The notes: a model not told the origin generated them from the sequence alone. Shown: positions 50,010 through 61,440, counted from the stretch's first letter. The stretch: DNA of 64,000 nucleotides from Cordylochernes scorpioides (GCA_030710605.1 CP092870.1:98236592-98300591), one strand, 5' to 3'. A program made the numbers and translations.

Positions 50010-50095
50010 ATAAACTGGCGAAACCGCTGAAAGAGTTCACTACTGATGAGTCAGTCTCTCCTTTAATTTATCATTGCAGTAAGGACAGTAGAAAA
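50010..50095 (-). repeat. GAGGGC-type repeat
   Basis: AAACTGGCGAAACCGCTGAA and ACTGATGAGTCAGTCTCTCC with AGTAAGGACAGTAGAAAATT; minus orientation. A plus copy lies at 50395-50490. Confidence 0.65.
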
Positions 50096-50394
50096 TTATT
50101 TAATTTTAAAAAGTATCATACACGTCAAAAAAGTAGTTTAAATTGTACATATTTACATAATTATTATGTAACTAGGAATGTATGCAAATTTGATGGGAAC
50201 TTTCTCAGTAGTTTCTTTCCTTCATAGTAGTGAGACGTCATTTTATCGCCTCTCTGGTAGATTTAGTAATGCTAGATTTGGAATGAATATTAATGATTTG
50301 CTTATGCCTAGTATGGAGATATAAAAACACGGTGGATAATCTAGAATTGAAATTATTTTTATGCCTATTTTTAATTTAATCTAAAAATACTTTC

Positions 50395-50490
50395 CATATA
50401 GTCCTTACTGCAATGTAAACAATATTGGTAGGGCCTGGTTCATCAGTAGTGAACCCTCTCAGCAGTTTCGCCAATTTTATCTACCATATC
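50395..50490 (+). repeat. GAGGGC-type repeat
   Basis: TAGTCCTTACTGCAATGTAA, TATTGGTAGGGCCTGGTTCA, ACCCTCTCAGCAGTTTCGCC. Confidence 0.65.
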
Positions 50491-50572
50491 GCTCTTTTAT
50501 TATATTGGGATGTTCTTCATATATATTTAGTACTTTAAAAGAATTATTAATTTAGTATTTTAAAGTGGTGGT

Positions 50573-50860
50573 ACTTATCCTAAGTACAGGTCATAATAAT
50601 CATGGTGGGTAGTAAGCGACTGCTTTTACTGAAGTGCACCCCATAATTACACATATATACTTATATTGTACTTACAACTGTGCCTCAGCCCCGTTTGGTT
50701 ACTTGCACTCTCTGGTGCGTTTTGCACTTTTGAAAGAATTAAGGGTGATTAAAAGTTTTTTTTTTTTTTTAGGAAAAAGTTTTTAATGCGGGATTCGATC
50801 CCGGGCCGTTGTGTCAAACATCGATGGTTTATCCCCCTACTCCACTACAACCCTCTGTAT
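50573..50860 (-). repeat. SINE family 1, full copy
   Basis: Minus head: TGTAGTGGAGTAGGGGGATA and CCGGGATCGAATCCCGCATT; body with AACGGGGCTGAGGCACAGTT and CCACCATGATTATTATGACC. Confidence 0.75.
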
Positions 50861-51124
50861 TCTAAGGTAAATACGGATATATAGGTTTGCGTTGTGCTCT
50901 CTTTGGAAACAGTAGTCTAGAAATACAGCTAATTTTGTGATCGTGGTGACACCGGTAACGAAAAATTCATACTTAGTTGGTCATACTAGCAATTTAGCAT
51001 CAAAACCTATCAAATTGTGAACACATAAAATTTTAAACTAACATTGTACAAATTGATATACTATTTAACCAACACTTCACCCTACGTATTGCTTTCAAAA
51101 ATATCAGCAAACAAATCTAAGGTA

Positions 51125-51224
51125 NNNNNNNNNNNNNNNNNNNNNNNNNNNNNNNNNNNNNNNNNNNNNNNNNNNNNNNNNNNNNNNNNNNNNNNNNNNN
51201 NNNNNNNNNNNNNNNNNNNNNNNN
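51125..51224. other. Assembly gap (100 N)
   Basis: Fixed-length N run directly beside a 30-bp tandem repeat, so the true gap probably contains more repeat units. Confidence 0.99.
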
Positions 51225-51478
51225 GAAGTCCTGACAGGTTTTCCCCTGAGATCCTGTAGAAAGGTTTTGGCCCCCCTGAAGTCTGTAGAAAGGTATTGTT
51301 CCCCCTGAAGTTCCTGTAGAAAGGTTTTGTTCCCCCTGAAGTCCTGTAGATAGGTTTTGTTCCCCCTGAAGTCCTGTAGAAAGGTTTTTCGCCCCTGGAA
51401 GTCCTGTAGAAAGGTTTTGTTCCCCCTGAAGTCTGTAGAAAGGTTTTCGCCCTGAAGTCCTGTAAAAGGCTTCCAGAC
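51225..51478. repeat. 30-bp minisatellite beside gap
   Basis: About eight units of GAAGTCCTGTAGAAAGGTTT plus TGTTCCCCCT. On the minus strand the 30-bp period keeps an open frame of ten-residue repeats like DFRGNKTFLQ (51607 leftward into the gap), including non-repeat sequence upstream (FLKLFNILSGFRVWKPF). Whether this is coding is undecided; single-base length differences between units argue against. Confidence 0.85.
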
Positions 51479-51654
51479 CCGAAAGCCAGATAGTATATTA
51501 AATAATTTCAAGAAACTTATCCCGGAACTCTCTGACGTCTTCACCATCCAAGTATTAACGACACGGCCGAGTGTTTCCAGGGATTTTCTGGAAGGTAAGA
51601 GACACACATACCTACGCTGGTTGGGGTCAGAGTGATTTAAACTGTCGCTTTTCG

Positions 51655-52105
51655 ACAGCTACCACCGGGATTGAATCACCGTATTGGGCACTTTTATTCT
51701 GAAAAAAAAAAAAGTTACAATGATAACTTCCACGCCAACCGATTCTTCCAAAAATCCGACCACTAACTGCAATTAACCAAACGGGGCTCTGGCACACGTG
51801 TAGATGAAAAGTCGAACTACACTCATGGACAAACTTGTACTTTCAGCATGTATCAGGATTCAGACAATAATTCTGACAGATATTTGATACACAGTGACCT
51901 TTATTGAAGACACAAGAGATAACCAAAGTATGAACAAAATTACCTCTGTCTCCTTCAAAAAAGACTTTACATTTCCATAAGTTTTGTCATGAGTTTACAT
52001 ATGGCAAAGTCGAACTGATTTCTACATGCGTGATCATGGGGTGCACCTTACAGTAAAAGCAGTCGCTAAACTACACACCATATGATTATCATGGTGTATT
52101 TACGA
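51655..52105 (+). repeat. SINE family 1, interrupted by an MITE
   Basis: Head CTACCACCGGGATTGAATCA, body TTCCAAAAATCCGACCACTA and CCAAACGGGGCTCTGGCACA, broken at 51826 by the MITE and resuming at 52005 (GCAAAGTCGAACTGATTTCT, GGGTGCACCTTACAGTAAAA). Confidence 0.72.
51828..52004 (+). mobile_element. CACTCATGG-type MITE inside a SINE
   Basis: CACTCATGGACAAACTTGTA at the left, TTTTGTCATGAGTT at the right, with TA next to each end. The insertion dates the MITE as younger than the SINE. Confidence 0.75.
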
Positions 52106-52129
52106 TAAGTACCACAAACGTACAATGGA

Positions 52130-52265
52130 ATGATGATGATGTTTTATTCATCCATTCAGCAGCAGCAGGAGGGCGGTTGAGCAAGATGCTGCACGGAGGT
52201 CTGGCATGATGCCTCTATTCTTTAGTAAGTGATGTAGACCTTGTCTGTCTAACATACAACCGTCC
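52130..52265 (-). pseudogene. Possible LINE 3' end
   Basis: Minus strand reads LLKNRGIMPDLRAASCSTAL then a stop and AATAAAACATCATCATCATT, an ORF end followed by a trinucleotide tail as in several LINE clades. Identification is tentative. Confidence 0.35.
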
Positions 52266-52379
52266 GTGTTTTTACTCCCTGGTGGGATTATTGAAGTAGA
52301 AGTGTGTGATGTTTAAATGGCAAAAATATCATTTTATAAAGCTAGATGAATGACCAGAGCAATCAATGTCCCTGATTCT

Positions 52380-52455
52380 TGTAAAAATCCGATCACTGAG
52401 TGTAATTAATCAAACGGAGCTATGGCACACATGTGTAGATGCAAATTCGAATTAC
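52380..52455 (+). repeat. SINE family 1 fragment
   Basis: TTCTTGTAAAAATCCGATCA and CAAACGGAGCTATGGCACAC, cut at 52455 by the next MITE. Confidence 0.6.
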
Positions 52456-52668
52456 ACTAATGGACAAATCTTAAGGAAGTTGTACCTTTTAACATGTATG
52501 TCGGGATTGAGACAATAACTCTGAAAGATATTACAGTGACCTTTATTGAAGATACACGATACACTAAGTGTGAACAAAATTGCCTGTCTCCTTCAAAAAA
52601 AAAAAAAAAAAGACGACCGACGACATCAAAGACTTTCTACTTTCAAAATTTTTGTCGATGAGTGTAAA
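52456..52668 (+). mobile_element. CACTCATGG-type MITE
   Basis: CACTAATGGACAAATCTTAA left end, AAAATTTTTGTCGATGAGTG right end; full 213 bp with A-tract and GACGACCGACGACATCAAAG. Confidence 0.78.
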
Positions 52669-52689
52669 TCTATAAACCGTTATATCGAA

Positions 52690-52907
52690 CTTACAGACTA
52701 GGGCCGCTGACAAAACCACAATGCGGCCCTATAGATGGTGAGGCTTAGATTTTGGGCATATTTTTGATAATCTTTCTTGTATATCTAAAGCTACATCTCC
52801 AGTAAAGGGTTGGTATATACATTGGGTCTTGGCAAGAAGCCGCAGTACAATATCGAGTGACAGAGTCCATTGGGCGGGGTGCGACTTCCAGGACAATGAG
52901 CGACCTC
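52690..52907 (-). CDS. Unrecognised coding-like piece between two MITEs
   Basis: Minus frame reads SLSWKSHPAQWTLSLDIVLR then LLAKTQCIYQPFTGDVALDI and QERLSKICPKSK. It is GC-richer and more protein-like than the flanks. No splice sites were convincing and I know no family; it could be a captured exon. Confidence 0.25.
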
Positions 52908-53055
52908 CACGACCTTTATTGGAGACACACGAGATAACCAAGTGTGAACAAAATTGCCTCTGTTTCCTTAAAAAAATATATATAAATAAATAAGACGACT
53001 GGCGACATCAAAAACTTTTCACATCCTTAGGTTTGGTCCATGAGAGAGTGTAAAT
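52908..53055 (+). mobile_element. CACTCATGG-type MITE, left-truncated
   Basis: Starts inside at CGACCTTTATTGGAGACACA; right end TAGGTTTGGTCCATGAGAGA. Confidence 0.65.
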
Positions 53056-53440
53056 TCTCCTATCTAATTTTAATATTTTAGGTAGTAGTAAAAAATGATG
53101 ATAAAATTATATTAATTAAATAATATCATCATTACTCCTTAATAATGGATTTTTATTGAAACAATCGTTGGGGGTTCACTCAGAAAGAATTTAGGCGAAG
53201 CCATGTATGTCATTCGGTTACTATATAACAAAAAAACTGACCTTAAAATTCCCGGATTAAAGAACAAAAAAGGTTAAGACGAGTATTATCGCTGTTTGTA
53301 AACCTTCGGATGAAGTTTTTTAATCCTCTCTCGCTTCAGTCGAGGTCACACCCAGGGCGGCTGTATCCCGCCAAACGATGGGGTCAGCACTTTTTTGTTT
53401 GAAACGGCTCAAATAATTCCTCTTTCTTCAAATCCATTTT

Positions 53441-53755
53441 TTGGCTCAGCTCTGTGGAATTACGATAACTTTTTGCTTCGTTTGTTGAAATTATACATTT
53501 TAAGTTGCATATCTCTATATAAGGTATCGTCGCAGAATTAATTAATATTTAAATATAATATATATGTATTCATCAAACATATTCTATTCTTGTCTCAAAA
53601 GGGAATATATATATTTTGGCCCAGCGCTCTGTGGAATTACGATAACTTTTGCTTCGTTTGTTGAAATTATAAGTTGCATATCTCATTGTAAGATATCGTG
53701 GCAGAAATAATTAATATTTAAATATTTCAAATATAATATATATGTATTCATCCCA
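53441..53755. repeat. Direct repeat of about 138 bp
   Basis: GCTCTGTGGAATTACGATAA, CTTCGTTTGTTGAAATTATA and AATATATATGTATTCATC occur in 53441-53575 and again in 53616-53755, about 90% alike with small indels. Could be LTR-like or a simple segmental duplication. Confidence 0.7.
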
Positions 53756-53779
53756 ACATTATGTAAATATTATATTCTC

Positions 53780-54116
53780 AAGACCATTCGACCAGATCCG
53801 TCAGGAGAATTGCTTCCACTCCAAGTCATCTCCTCAAATTTCTACCAAAATCCGCCATGGAGAGGCCCCCACCACTATCCTCATGGCCATGTATTGGCAG
53901 ACATTATACGTGTGCATCCCGAAACAGATCCTACCTGCATCCACCGTTCAGATGAGCTACAGACAGTCGATCATCTTCTCTTCAGCTGTCCAGTATTCCT
54001 GATACATAGGATGCAAACAACTATCCTGCTTGGACTGACCGTCACCTCAATCCTAGATCTATGGCTAGCCTTCCAGACTCAACCTCATCATGGGACTTCC
54101 TGGTCAACTGGTTGCA
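53780..54116 (+). pseudogene. LINE ORF2 C-terminal fragment
   Basis: One frame reads GHVLADIIRVHPETDPTC, IHRSDELQTVDHLLFSCPVF and LIHRMQTTILLGLTVTSILD. The C...(H)...D.LQT.DH.L..CP pattern is the zinc-knuckle-like end of non-LTR reverse transcriptase ORFs (Jockey/R1/I-type). A frame change near 54055 leads to PDSTSSWDFLVNWLH, shared with 26650-26790. The MITE at 54117 cuts it off. Confidence 0.65.
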
Positions 54117-54348
54117 TATACACTCATGGGCAAAATTAAGGAAATTTGTACATTTTTGCATGTATATCGGGATTCAGACAATAAGATATTTGATACACGG
54201 TGACCTTTATTGAAGACAACACGGGATAACCAAGTGTGAACAAAATTGCCTCTGTCTCCTTAAAAAAAAAAAAAAAAGATGACCGACGATATCGAAGACT
54301 TTCCACTTTCCTTAAAAAACTTGAAGTGTATATGAGTGTATGAGTATG
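54117..54348 (+). mobile_element. CACTCATGG-type MITE
   Basis: ACACTCATGGGCAAAATTAA left, AACTTGAAGTGTATATGAGT right (diverged), with the usual TCGGGATTCAGACAATAAG and CAACACGGGATAACCAAGTG interior. Confidence 0.75.
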
Positions 54349-54424
54349 TATATATAAGGTCTGTAGGAATAGGTTTTAATGATCAAAAAGTAGGATTACG
54401 ATATTTTTTTTAAATCAATTTTCA

Positions 54425-54439
54425 ACGATAGATGGCGCT
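54425..54439 (+). promoter_or_regulatory. CTCF-like motif variant
   Basis: CGATAGATGGCGCTG, one of the closest matches in the window to the recurring motif. Confidence 0.25.
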
Positions 54440-56528
54440 GTTTGCATGTGTGTATGTAAAAAAGTAAAGAAACAACACACCATAAATCGAACTAAGTATA
54501 TTGGTTACATTTCTACAAATATATTTACATAACATCCAAGATATCATATTTACATCATATCATACAGATATATCAATAGACCTTTGCGAAAGCTTTCTAC
54601 ATAGTTTAAAATGCAAATTCTTTTTTTTTTTTTTAGGGGAATAGGGGGCAAATATATATACATTGGTATTATATAAGGATTTGGAGAAGGTTTTTATTTA
54701 CATAAAAAAGAGTTGAAGGCAGTTTAGATGTAAAAAAAAGACACTCTAAATATATGAGGCACACCATTTTTGCATAGCTTTTTTTATACTCGCAGAATAT
54801 TTTTTCAAGGCTCAATAAAAATCATTTGCATAGGATACGTATTTATACTTTGTGTTATAAGGTACACAGTGGAAGTTATCTTTTGGGATTATTTTTCATG
54901 TTATTATTTAAAAAAAAAAAGCAACAAAAAATATATTTAAAAAGCAGATTGGATCAGGAATAACAGAAGACATTAAGTAAGTCTTTTGTTTAATTTTATT
55001 GTTTTTCTATTATATATATGTAGGAATTTGTTTGAAAATAAATATTTTTTGTTTAGGATTCCCTTCATTGTTTTCTTTCGCTAGCCAATTAGAAACAAGC
55101 GTTTTTAAATGGGTAGGGATAAACATGGCAAGATATCTTCCTACCTCCCATATAAAAATAAAAAAAAAATCAAACGACAAATCTCAATAAGGTATGTATT
55201 TATCTAATATGTTTTTGATTTTAATTTATTTGAGGTTGTTTTATATATAAATTCTAAATATTTTGTTTTAAAACGTTTATTATTTAAGTAAACAAAAAAA
55301 AAAGGCATGCACTCGAGTTCGTCTGGCTAATAATTCCAAGATTAATTAAACAATATATAGCGCATTGTGTATGTAGACGATTGACATTAAACGTTTTTGC
55401 TGTTTTTTAATTATGAATTTTCTACAATTTCAAAGGATCTTTCCATAGTTGCGTTAAATACGATTACAAAGAATAAACATTCAAGTATACACTATAAAAG
55501 TACAATCAACATACAATAGTTGTAGCTTAGATCTTTTGGATTAAATTAGCGAAATTACTGGGAAGGTGATTAACCAAACCTTCCCAATTATTTTTCATAT
55601 ATTTGATTATTAATTGTAGAAATTTGTCCTTTATTTAAAGAAAAAATAAATAGTTTGAATGTGTTTCAATTTTTTTCTTTATACTTCTAAGATTAAATAA
55701 CTTGATTATTTTTATAATAAATTTAAACTATTTTTGACGCGCATGATTCTTTTTAAAATAAATCAATTTTCTACTGTCCTTACTGCAATGATAAAATATT
55801 TTTTCATCGCAATAAGGGTAGTTCTTATAACTGATGGTGCGTTAATCACATCATATTGATTATTCATATACAATCAAAATTATAAATAAATGGCCCAATA
55901 AAAGTGAAAATTATAAATAAATAAACGTTTATTTTAAAATGATATATTTACAACTATTATTTTAATGAATTGTAAATATTTCATGTTTTAATTTTCAAAT
56001 TTTATATTATATAAATATATATAAAGTTATATATAAATAAAATTTTAATATTTTATTCACTTGAGTTAATAAAAGAAATTTATTGCGAAAGGAAATAACT
56101 TTATTTATAATACTAATTTTTAAAAATAATTAATAAATTTAAAATTAAAATTAAATAAAAATAAAAATAATTTTTAATGTAAAAAAGAAATACGTTGCCG
56201 GAAATTTTTATTGTTACAAATTTTATCGATAAATGGCAATTAAATTTATAAATGTCATTTTGAGAGTATTTATTGATTTTTTTTAGAAATGTTTATTATC
56301 AAATATAGGCATATGGTATAGAACATTAAGTGTACCACATTTGACCATACCGTTTTTAATTTATATATTTAAAAAAAAAAAACCTACAGATTCTATAATT
56401 AGTCACCACAATTAGAGCAATGTCTGACGAAGAGTCTGGTGTTCGTATGTTTTTAAGTAAAATTTTAAGTTTTATGCGAAGAAAAGTTTAAAAACGAATG
56501 TTGATTAAAGTCTCAAATGTTGATATAG
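54440..56528. other. Very AT-rich stretch, possible small exons only
   Basis: Two weak splice-bounded pieces: 55088-55190 (acceptor TTTTCTTTCGCTAG, donor AAG|GTATGT; frame QLETSVFKWVGINMARYLPT ending in a stop) and 56414-56438 (ATGTCTGACGAAGAGTCTGG before GTATGT). A GAGGGC-type fragment at 55745-55800 and a single arm of the TTACTGGCAATG palindrome family at 56190-56250. No gene can be assembled. Confidence 0.35.
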
Positions 56529-56715
56529 ACACTCATGGAGAAAACTTAGGAAGTTGTACCTTTTACCATGTATATCGGGATTCAGACAATAACTCTGAAA
56601 GATATTACAGTGACCTTTATTGAAGACATACGAGATAACGAGTGAACAAAATTGTCTAAAATAAAAAATAGACGACTGGCGACATCAAAGGCTTTCCATC
56701 TCAAGGTTTGTTCAG
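56529..56715 (+). mobile_element. CACTCATGG-type MITE
   Basis: CACTCATGGAGAAAACTTAG left end; TCGGGATTCAGACAATAACT; right end degraded (TCAAGGTTTGTTCAGAAGTG). Confidence 0.72.
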
Positions 56716-56999
56716 AAGTGTATATACTGAATATTGTACTTTTTACATATAAGTTGCGATGCAAACAACAATAGTTGTAGCGGCGTGGTAGGTTAAATTG
56801 AAGACACATTGGCCATCCGTAACATGGTCAGGAGATTCTTTAAAAAACATCTACGAGATTATAGTTTTGACAAATGTTCCTAAATACGTTAAAATCAAGT
56901 AAAGAAAACTCTTTTTTTTTATGGAGAAAAGTAAAAATAAAATCCAAACTATATATGTATGAATACAAACAAATAACGCTTTTTTTAAATCAAACAACT

Positions 57000-57090
57000 T
57001 CCCACTGCCCTTATAGAGATGAAAAATATTGGAAGGAGCCTTGCTCATCAGTGGAGAACCCTCCCAGTGGTTTCGGCAGTTTAATATTCC
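57000..57090 (+). repeat. GAGGGC-type repeat
   Basis: TTCCCACTGCCCTTATAGAG, AATATTGGAAGGAGCCTTGC, CCCTCCCAGTGGTTTCGGCA; diverged. Confidence 0.6.
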
Positions 57091-58070
57091 ATATGGAGAG
57101 AGAAATTCCACACTGTGCGCTTAATAAAAAACTTTGAAACATCATTTTTTTTTTACATTCCACACTTTTAAACTAATTTTTATATTTCATAGCAAAACCT
57201 ATAATAATAATAAGAGATAATTTTGATATAATGTTTTTTTTTTTTTTTTTTGTGAAATTATATTTGACTATCCTTTTTTAACTCTTCAAAGTGTGTGTTA
57301 TAATTTTAAAAAAGTGTTCATTTATATATTTGTTTGGGAATCTTTTTGAAGAGGTAAAAAAAGAGAGTGAGAGAGGAGATATGCAAATATAATAAATTTA
57401 TCACAAAAGATATCGTTAAACGTCTGAGATGGTTTCTTTGGATGCCTTGAGGGCAGGACCAAATGACAAACCATAACCTGGTGGTCATTTTGTTACAATT
57501 CCATAATGATCCCTCCACTAATCGATACGCTCCATTTTATGAGGATATTAGTGATGTTACCACATATATATATATACTTATATAGCCCTATATTATTTCT
57601 ATAGGGAGGTCGCGCTGTAATATTCCTAAACAGTTATTCAAGGCCGCATCTTTTGGTCCCATCGCGTGGTCAATTGGTCAAAAGTAATTATTGATTTTTT
57701 TTTTCATAGAAAAAAAAAAAACTGTTATTAATGTTTACACAATATTGGAACTTGTATTTAAACATTTTCCCTTTTTTTCTAGAGCGTCGATTTTGTTTTG
57801 AATTTTTTTTTTTTTTTTGTAAATATATGAATGCTAGATGTAGTCCGCGTCTATTTTTTTTTAATTTAAAAATAACCTTAAATGTATATGAACCTAGTAG
57901 ACAACACACAAAATATTTTTGTAATATTAATAAATTTACTGTCACGCTCGCTTTTATTATGATAGCTTTTCTATTATGACACAGCTCTTTGATATATACA
58001 TTTCTTGATTTATTGGGAAGTCTTTTTGGACCAGATTTTTTTGGTCGTTGAGGTACTGCATCACTTCGTC
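57091..58070. other. AT-rich stretch with long T-runs
   Basis: 57420-57560 is less AT-rich (GAGATGGTTTCTTTGGATGC) but shows no convincing frame. Nothing recognised. Confidence 0.35.
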
Positions 58071-58079
58071 TACACTACA

Positions 58080-58116
58080 CTGACGAAGGCCAACTTCCCG
58101 AAACGAGTACGTGGTT
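58080..58116 (+). ncRNA. Hammerhead-like motif, family P4
   Basis: CTGACGA (58080-58086), stem II GG-CCAACTTC-CC, GAAA (58100-58103), stem III ACG-AGTA-CGT, then G where a non-G cleavage base is required. Structure is hammerhead-like; the G suggests an inactive copy. Confidence 0.5.
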
Positions 58117-58197
58117 AACCTTTATTGATTTTTCAAGAGAATTGGTTGACCAAATCTTATGGAATAACCTAAATCAATATTTAGTTGAATTTAATTT

Positions 58198-58213
58198 CCA
58201 CTAGATGGCGCTC
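58198..58213 (+). promoter_or_regulatory. CTCF-like motif, best match
   Basis: CCACTAGATGGCGCTC is a full match to the core CTCF consensus. It lies about 90 bases downstream of the P4 hammerhead motif. Occupancy cannot be inferred from sequence. Confidence 0.35.
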
Positions 58214-59439
58214 GACCATGCTCATGTGAGCGGTCAGGATTGTTTTTTTATTATTATTATATATACATATATAACAATTTGTTTATTATATATATTTTAT
58301 AGATATAAATATAAGTTGGCGTGGTGAATTCGCTTATAAGACTAAATGTCACAATAAAGGATTTTGTGTATTGGAAATCTAATGAAAATGAATAATATAT
58401 ATTCACTAAAACATCCAATAACTATTTTTTTTATAGACGTGATGTCAAAATTTTTACTGGCTGTATCTAGGGAATAAGAAAATGTTTATTACAAAACAAG
58501 AAGGAAAAATATGAAGTCATAAGGAAAAAATAAAGTTACAACTTGGGTATTTATATATGGAATTATTTTACAACAGGTGTCGACATTTTGCTAGTATTTT
58601 TTCCTCTTTAAGGTCTTTACCAATATAGATTTGCATATTTCCCCTGGAATTCCCGGTCAAAAATGAAGATTTAATTTCTCAGAGAAAAAATAATAGAGAA
58701 ATATTCACATAGTGTGTGTGTGTGTTTTTGTGTGATTTGTGTTTAAATATATAAACTAAAAACAAAATACTAAAATAAAAAACTAGGATACATAAATCAT
58801 ACTTTGGTTCATCTACTTAATTTGATATGCGTTTTAAAAGTATATTTATCTAGTTTTTTTCACATATATATAAAATGATATGCAAATTCCTAATGCAGCA
58901 TTTTATCTTTGGACTAAACATTTAGCTTGAATACCGATATATTTGACTAACATTGTTTTATGTAAAAATAGAAAAAAAAAATGGAAGAAAATGTATCAGA
59001 TTAAGAAAAGAAAAGGCTTCTATTGATCGTGTAAACTGAACGATGATGATTGTTTGCACTATCTATCGAAAAAGGAATCAACTAAACCTTTATGTTTCAA
59101 CTCCAGAATATATTGGACGTTTTGTTTATATTTATGCCAATAGATGGCGCAAAACCATCGTTTCCACGCGATCAAGATAATATATATATTTAAATTTATT
59201 TAAGTGTTAGAAATTAAATATAGGAATGATTTTTTTTTCAATGATGATAATTTTTATTAAGGGATTAAAATTTAGAACATGTATTGTAGTTGTTATAGGT
59301 ATTTTTTGAAAATCAACTATATATTTGCATTCACCAAGTAAATAAATATTTATTTAAAAAAGAATTAAAAATAAATTACAATTGAACTCTATTACATATT
59401 TCCGACCATATCTAATGTGTTCATTGAAGTAGATGAAAT
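58214..59439. other. AT-rich stretch, no gene seen
   Basis: No conserved frame. CCAATAGATGGCGCAAAACC at 59137 is another form of the recurring motif. Confidence 0.4.
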
Positions 59440-59625
59440 AACAAGTCGGTGGACGAATGGGTAACACCCTCGATTCCCGACAGTCATGAACCAGGATTGA
59501 ATCCCACGTTAACATTTTGTTTAATATGTAAATAACCTTCACATATTATTCATTGTTTCAATTATCATAAACTAGGTTGCTCTTGTTGAGCGGTACCTAA
59601 TAAAGTGATTTTGGAACCGGTTGAA
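59440..59625 (+). repeat. SINE family 2, best full copy
   Basis: Head GTCGGTGGACGAATGGGTAA, CCCGACAGTCATGAACCAGG, ATTGAATCCCACG; body TTAATATGTAAATAACCTTC; tail AACTAGGTTGCTCTTGTTGA and GCGGTACCTAATAAAGTG. Confidence 0.8.
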
Positions 59626-60529
59626 GTAGATGATAGGTGTCTAAATAAAAATAAATTTACAAAATTCTTTTAATAAATCGTTGAGAAAACAAATTTAACA
59701 TTTTAGTTTCATTTATATTTTATATAAAACGTAAAAAAAAAAACTTATTCCTGGAGAAAGATGATGTTTTCATCTTAATAATAATATAAGAAATTATTTT
59801 TTATTGAAATAATATATATTATTTATAATTATTATTTATTATAACACGCGCGCGCTGTAGAAGGGGATTTCATGCCCGAAACTATAGGATAAGAATTAAA
59901 TTCTTTAAATATAAACTTATCACCTGGAAACTTGGTGATTTCCACCTTAAATAAGTGAGTGTATTCTCTTTGTTTTTTTGATGCGACCAGTTAAAGGTAT
60001 AGTACTCCTCAACAGAGGATGAGTGGGAATACTTTTTTTTTCAATGGAACAATAAAAAAAAAAACGATAAAATAATTAGTTACGAACTTGTGTCATTTGG
60101 TACACTACAGAATGTGTGCGTGTTCACACAATCTCTCAATCATACAAAAATTCTTAAGAATTATTTAAAAATTTACTTTTTCTCGTTGATTTTTTAGATA
60201 TCCATCTTTTTTTTAACCACTTAAATATTTTATGAATCGTTAAATACGATAAAAAAAAAGCTTCCAGGAGAGACTCTTTGAATATTGAAAAAAAATATAT
60301 ATATATAGAAAAACGTATTTTTTTAAAAATAAATTGAGGCAGTTTGGGAGTTTTTCAGGAAGGAGTTCTGAACCAAAAGGCATAATGCTGTTTAAATTCC
60401 AGAAACAAACAAACAAAAAGATTATTTTGGAATATTCAGTTGAAAACTTGCTTCTATATAGACACTGTTGAGAGAATAAATGGAAACCAAATCACAGAAA
60501 TAAATGATGTTAAAGATATTAGAGAGCAG
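59626..60529. other. AT-rich stretch, no gene seen
   Basis: A/T runs and small hairpins only. Confidence 0.4.
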
Positions 60530-61060
60530 AAAATACACCGTAGACATCATGCACTTTGGAATTAGAGAAAAGAGAGGACGTCTACTTGCTGTTTGCTCTT
60601 TGTAGACGATATATGGTATATAAACGAGGACAACATAGGAACACACACAAATGGGGGAAGTCTGAAAGAGAATCTGAAGCAAGGGAATAAATACCAGTTT
60701 GGGATTCCAGAAAAAGGAAGCCCTCAAGCATCTACTTTCTGTCTATCCTATGTAGATGCAATGGAATGCAAATTAAACAACATAAGAACAAATGAATAAA
60801 GTTTTAGAGGGAATCTGAGGCAAATGCATAAACACTATGCACAGTTTGGAATACCAGAAAGGAAGATTCACACATCTACTTGCTTGTCCATTCTTGTAGA
60901 TACCGTGGAATGCAAAAAAAAAAGAAGAACAATACAGGAACATATGGTAATCGGAAGCAAGAGAGCTTAAACACCATGCATTTCAAATTCCCATCAAAAG
61001 GAAAGTTTCAAACATCTACTTGCTGTCCATCCTGTGTAGACGTGGTTGAAGAGGAGCAAG
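60530..61060. repeat. About 150-bp tandem repeat, 3-4 diverged units
   Basis: Landmarks CATCTACTTGCTGTCCATCC, TGTAGACG and GGAATGCAAA recur at about 60575, 60730, 60870 and 61015, with TTTGGAATACCAGAAAGGAA before each. Units are 15-20% diverged with indels. Lies beside the exon candidate at 61110-61440. Confidence 0.7.
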
Positions 61061-61109
61061 GAGTTATAGCAGCCACGTTACGGTAGACAGATAGATATCC
61101 AAAGACACG

Positions 61110-61440
61110 GTCTACACGTTAGACGCTGCACGAAGTCCAGTAGTCTAGCACGGTTGGCAGGTCCAACGTTGGTACATTCCGCCAGCACGACGTACATGAA
61201 GAGATCCAGGTTCCTGGGAGCAGTCCGACGGTAGAAGACCAGCCGGGAGAGTCCCAGCTCGTGCGGCAGGTTGAGATAGACGAGCCGTGCTCCAGTCCAG
61301 TCCTTCCAACTGTCCTCCAGGACTTCGCTGAACGTCGAGTCCAGGGACTTGAATCCCATGAAGATATAAGCCTTCATGTCGCTGTTGGGTGGCTCGAGCC
61401 CCTGGACTAGGCTGGTAGTGTCGGATCTCCGTGTAGACAC
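61110..61440 (-). CDS. Internal exon candidate of an unrecognised host gene
   Basis: GC-rich island in AT-rich DNA. On the minus strand a splice acceptor GGCTGGTTACAG ends exactly at 61441. The open frame reads SDMKAYIFMGFKSLDSTFSE then VLEDSWKDWTGARLVYLNLP, HELGLSRLVFYRRTAPRNLD and LFMYVVLAECTNVGPANRAR. Alternating hydrophobic and charged residues look like a folded extracellular or cytoplasmic domain. GT dinucleotides near 61110-61118 could be the donor. The first 40 bases also read VYTEIRHYQPSPG in the frame that would continue from the exon at 62694-62824, so a one-base error or an intervening exon is possible. I cannot name the family. Confidence 0.55.

Noticed and set aside
56422-56460. 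Hammerhead motif CTGACGAAGAG
   Set aside because: Only the core word matches; there is no stem II or GAAA after it.
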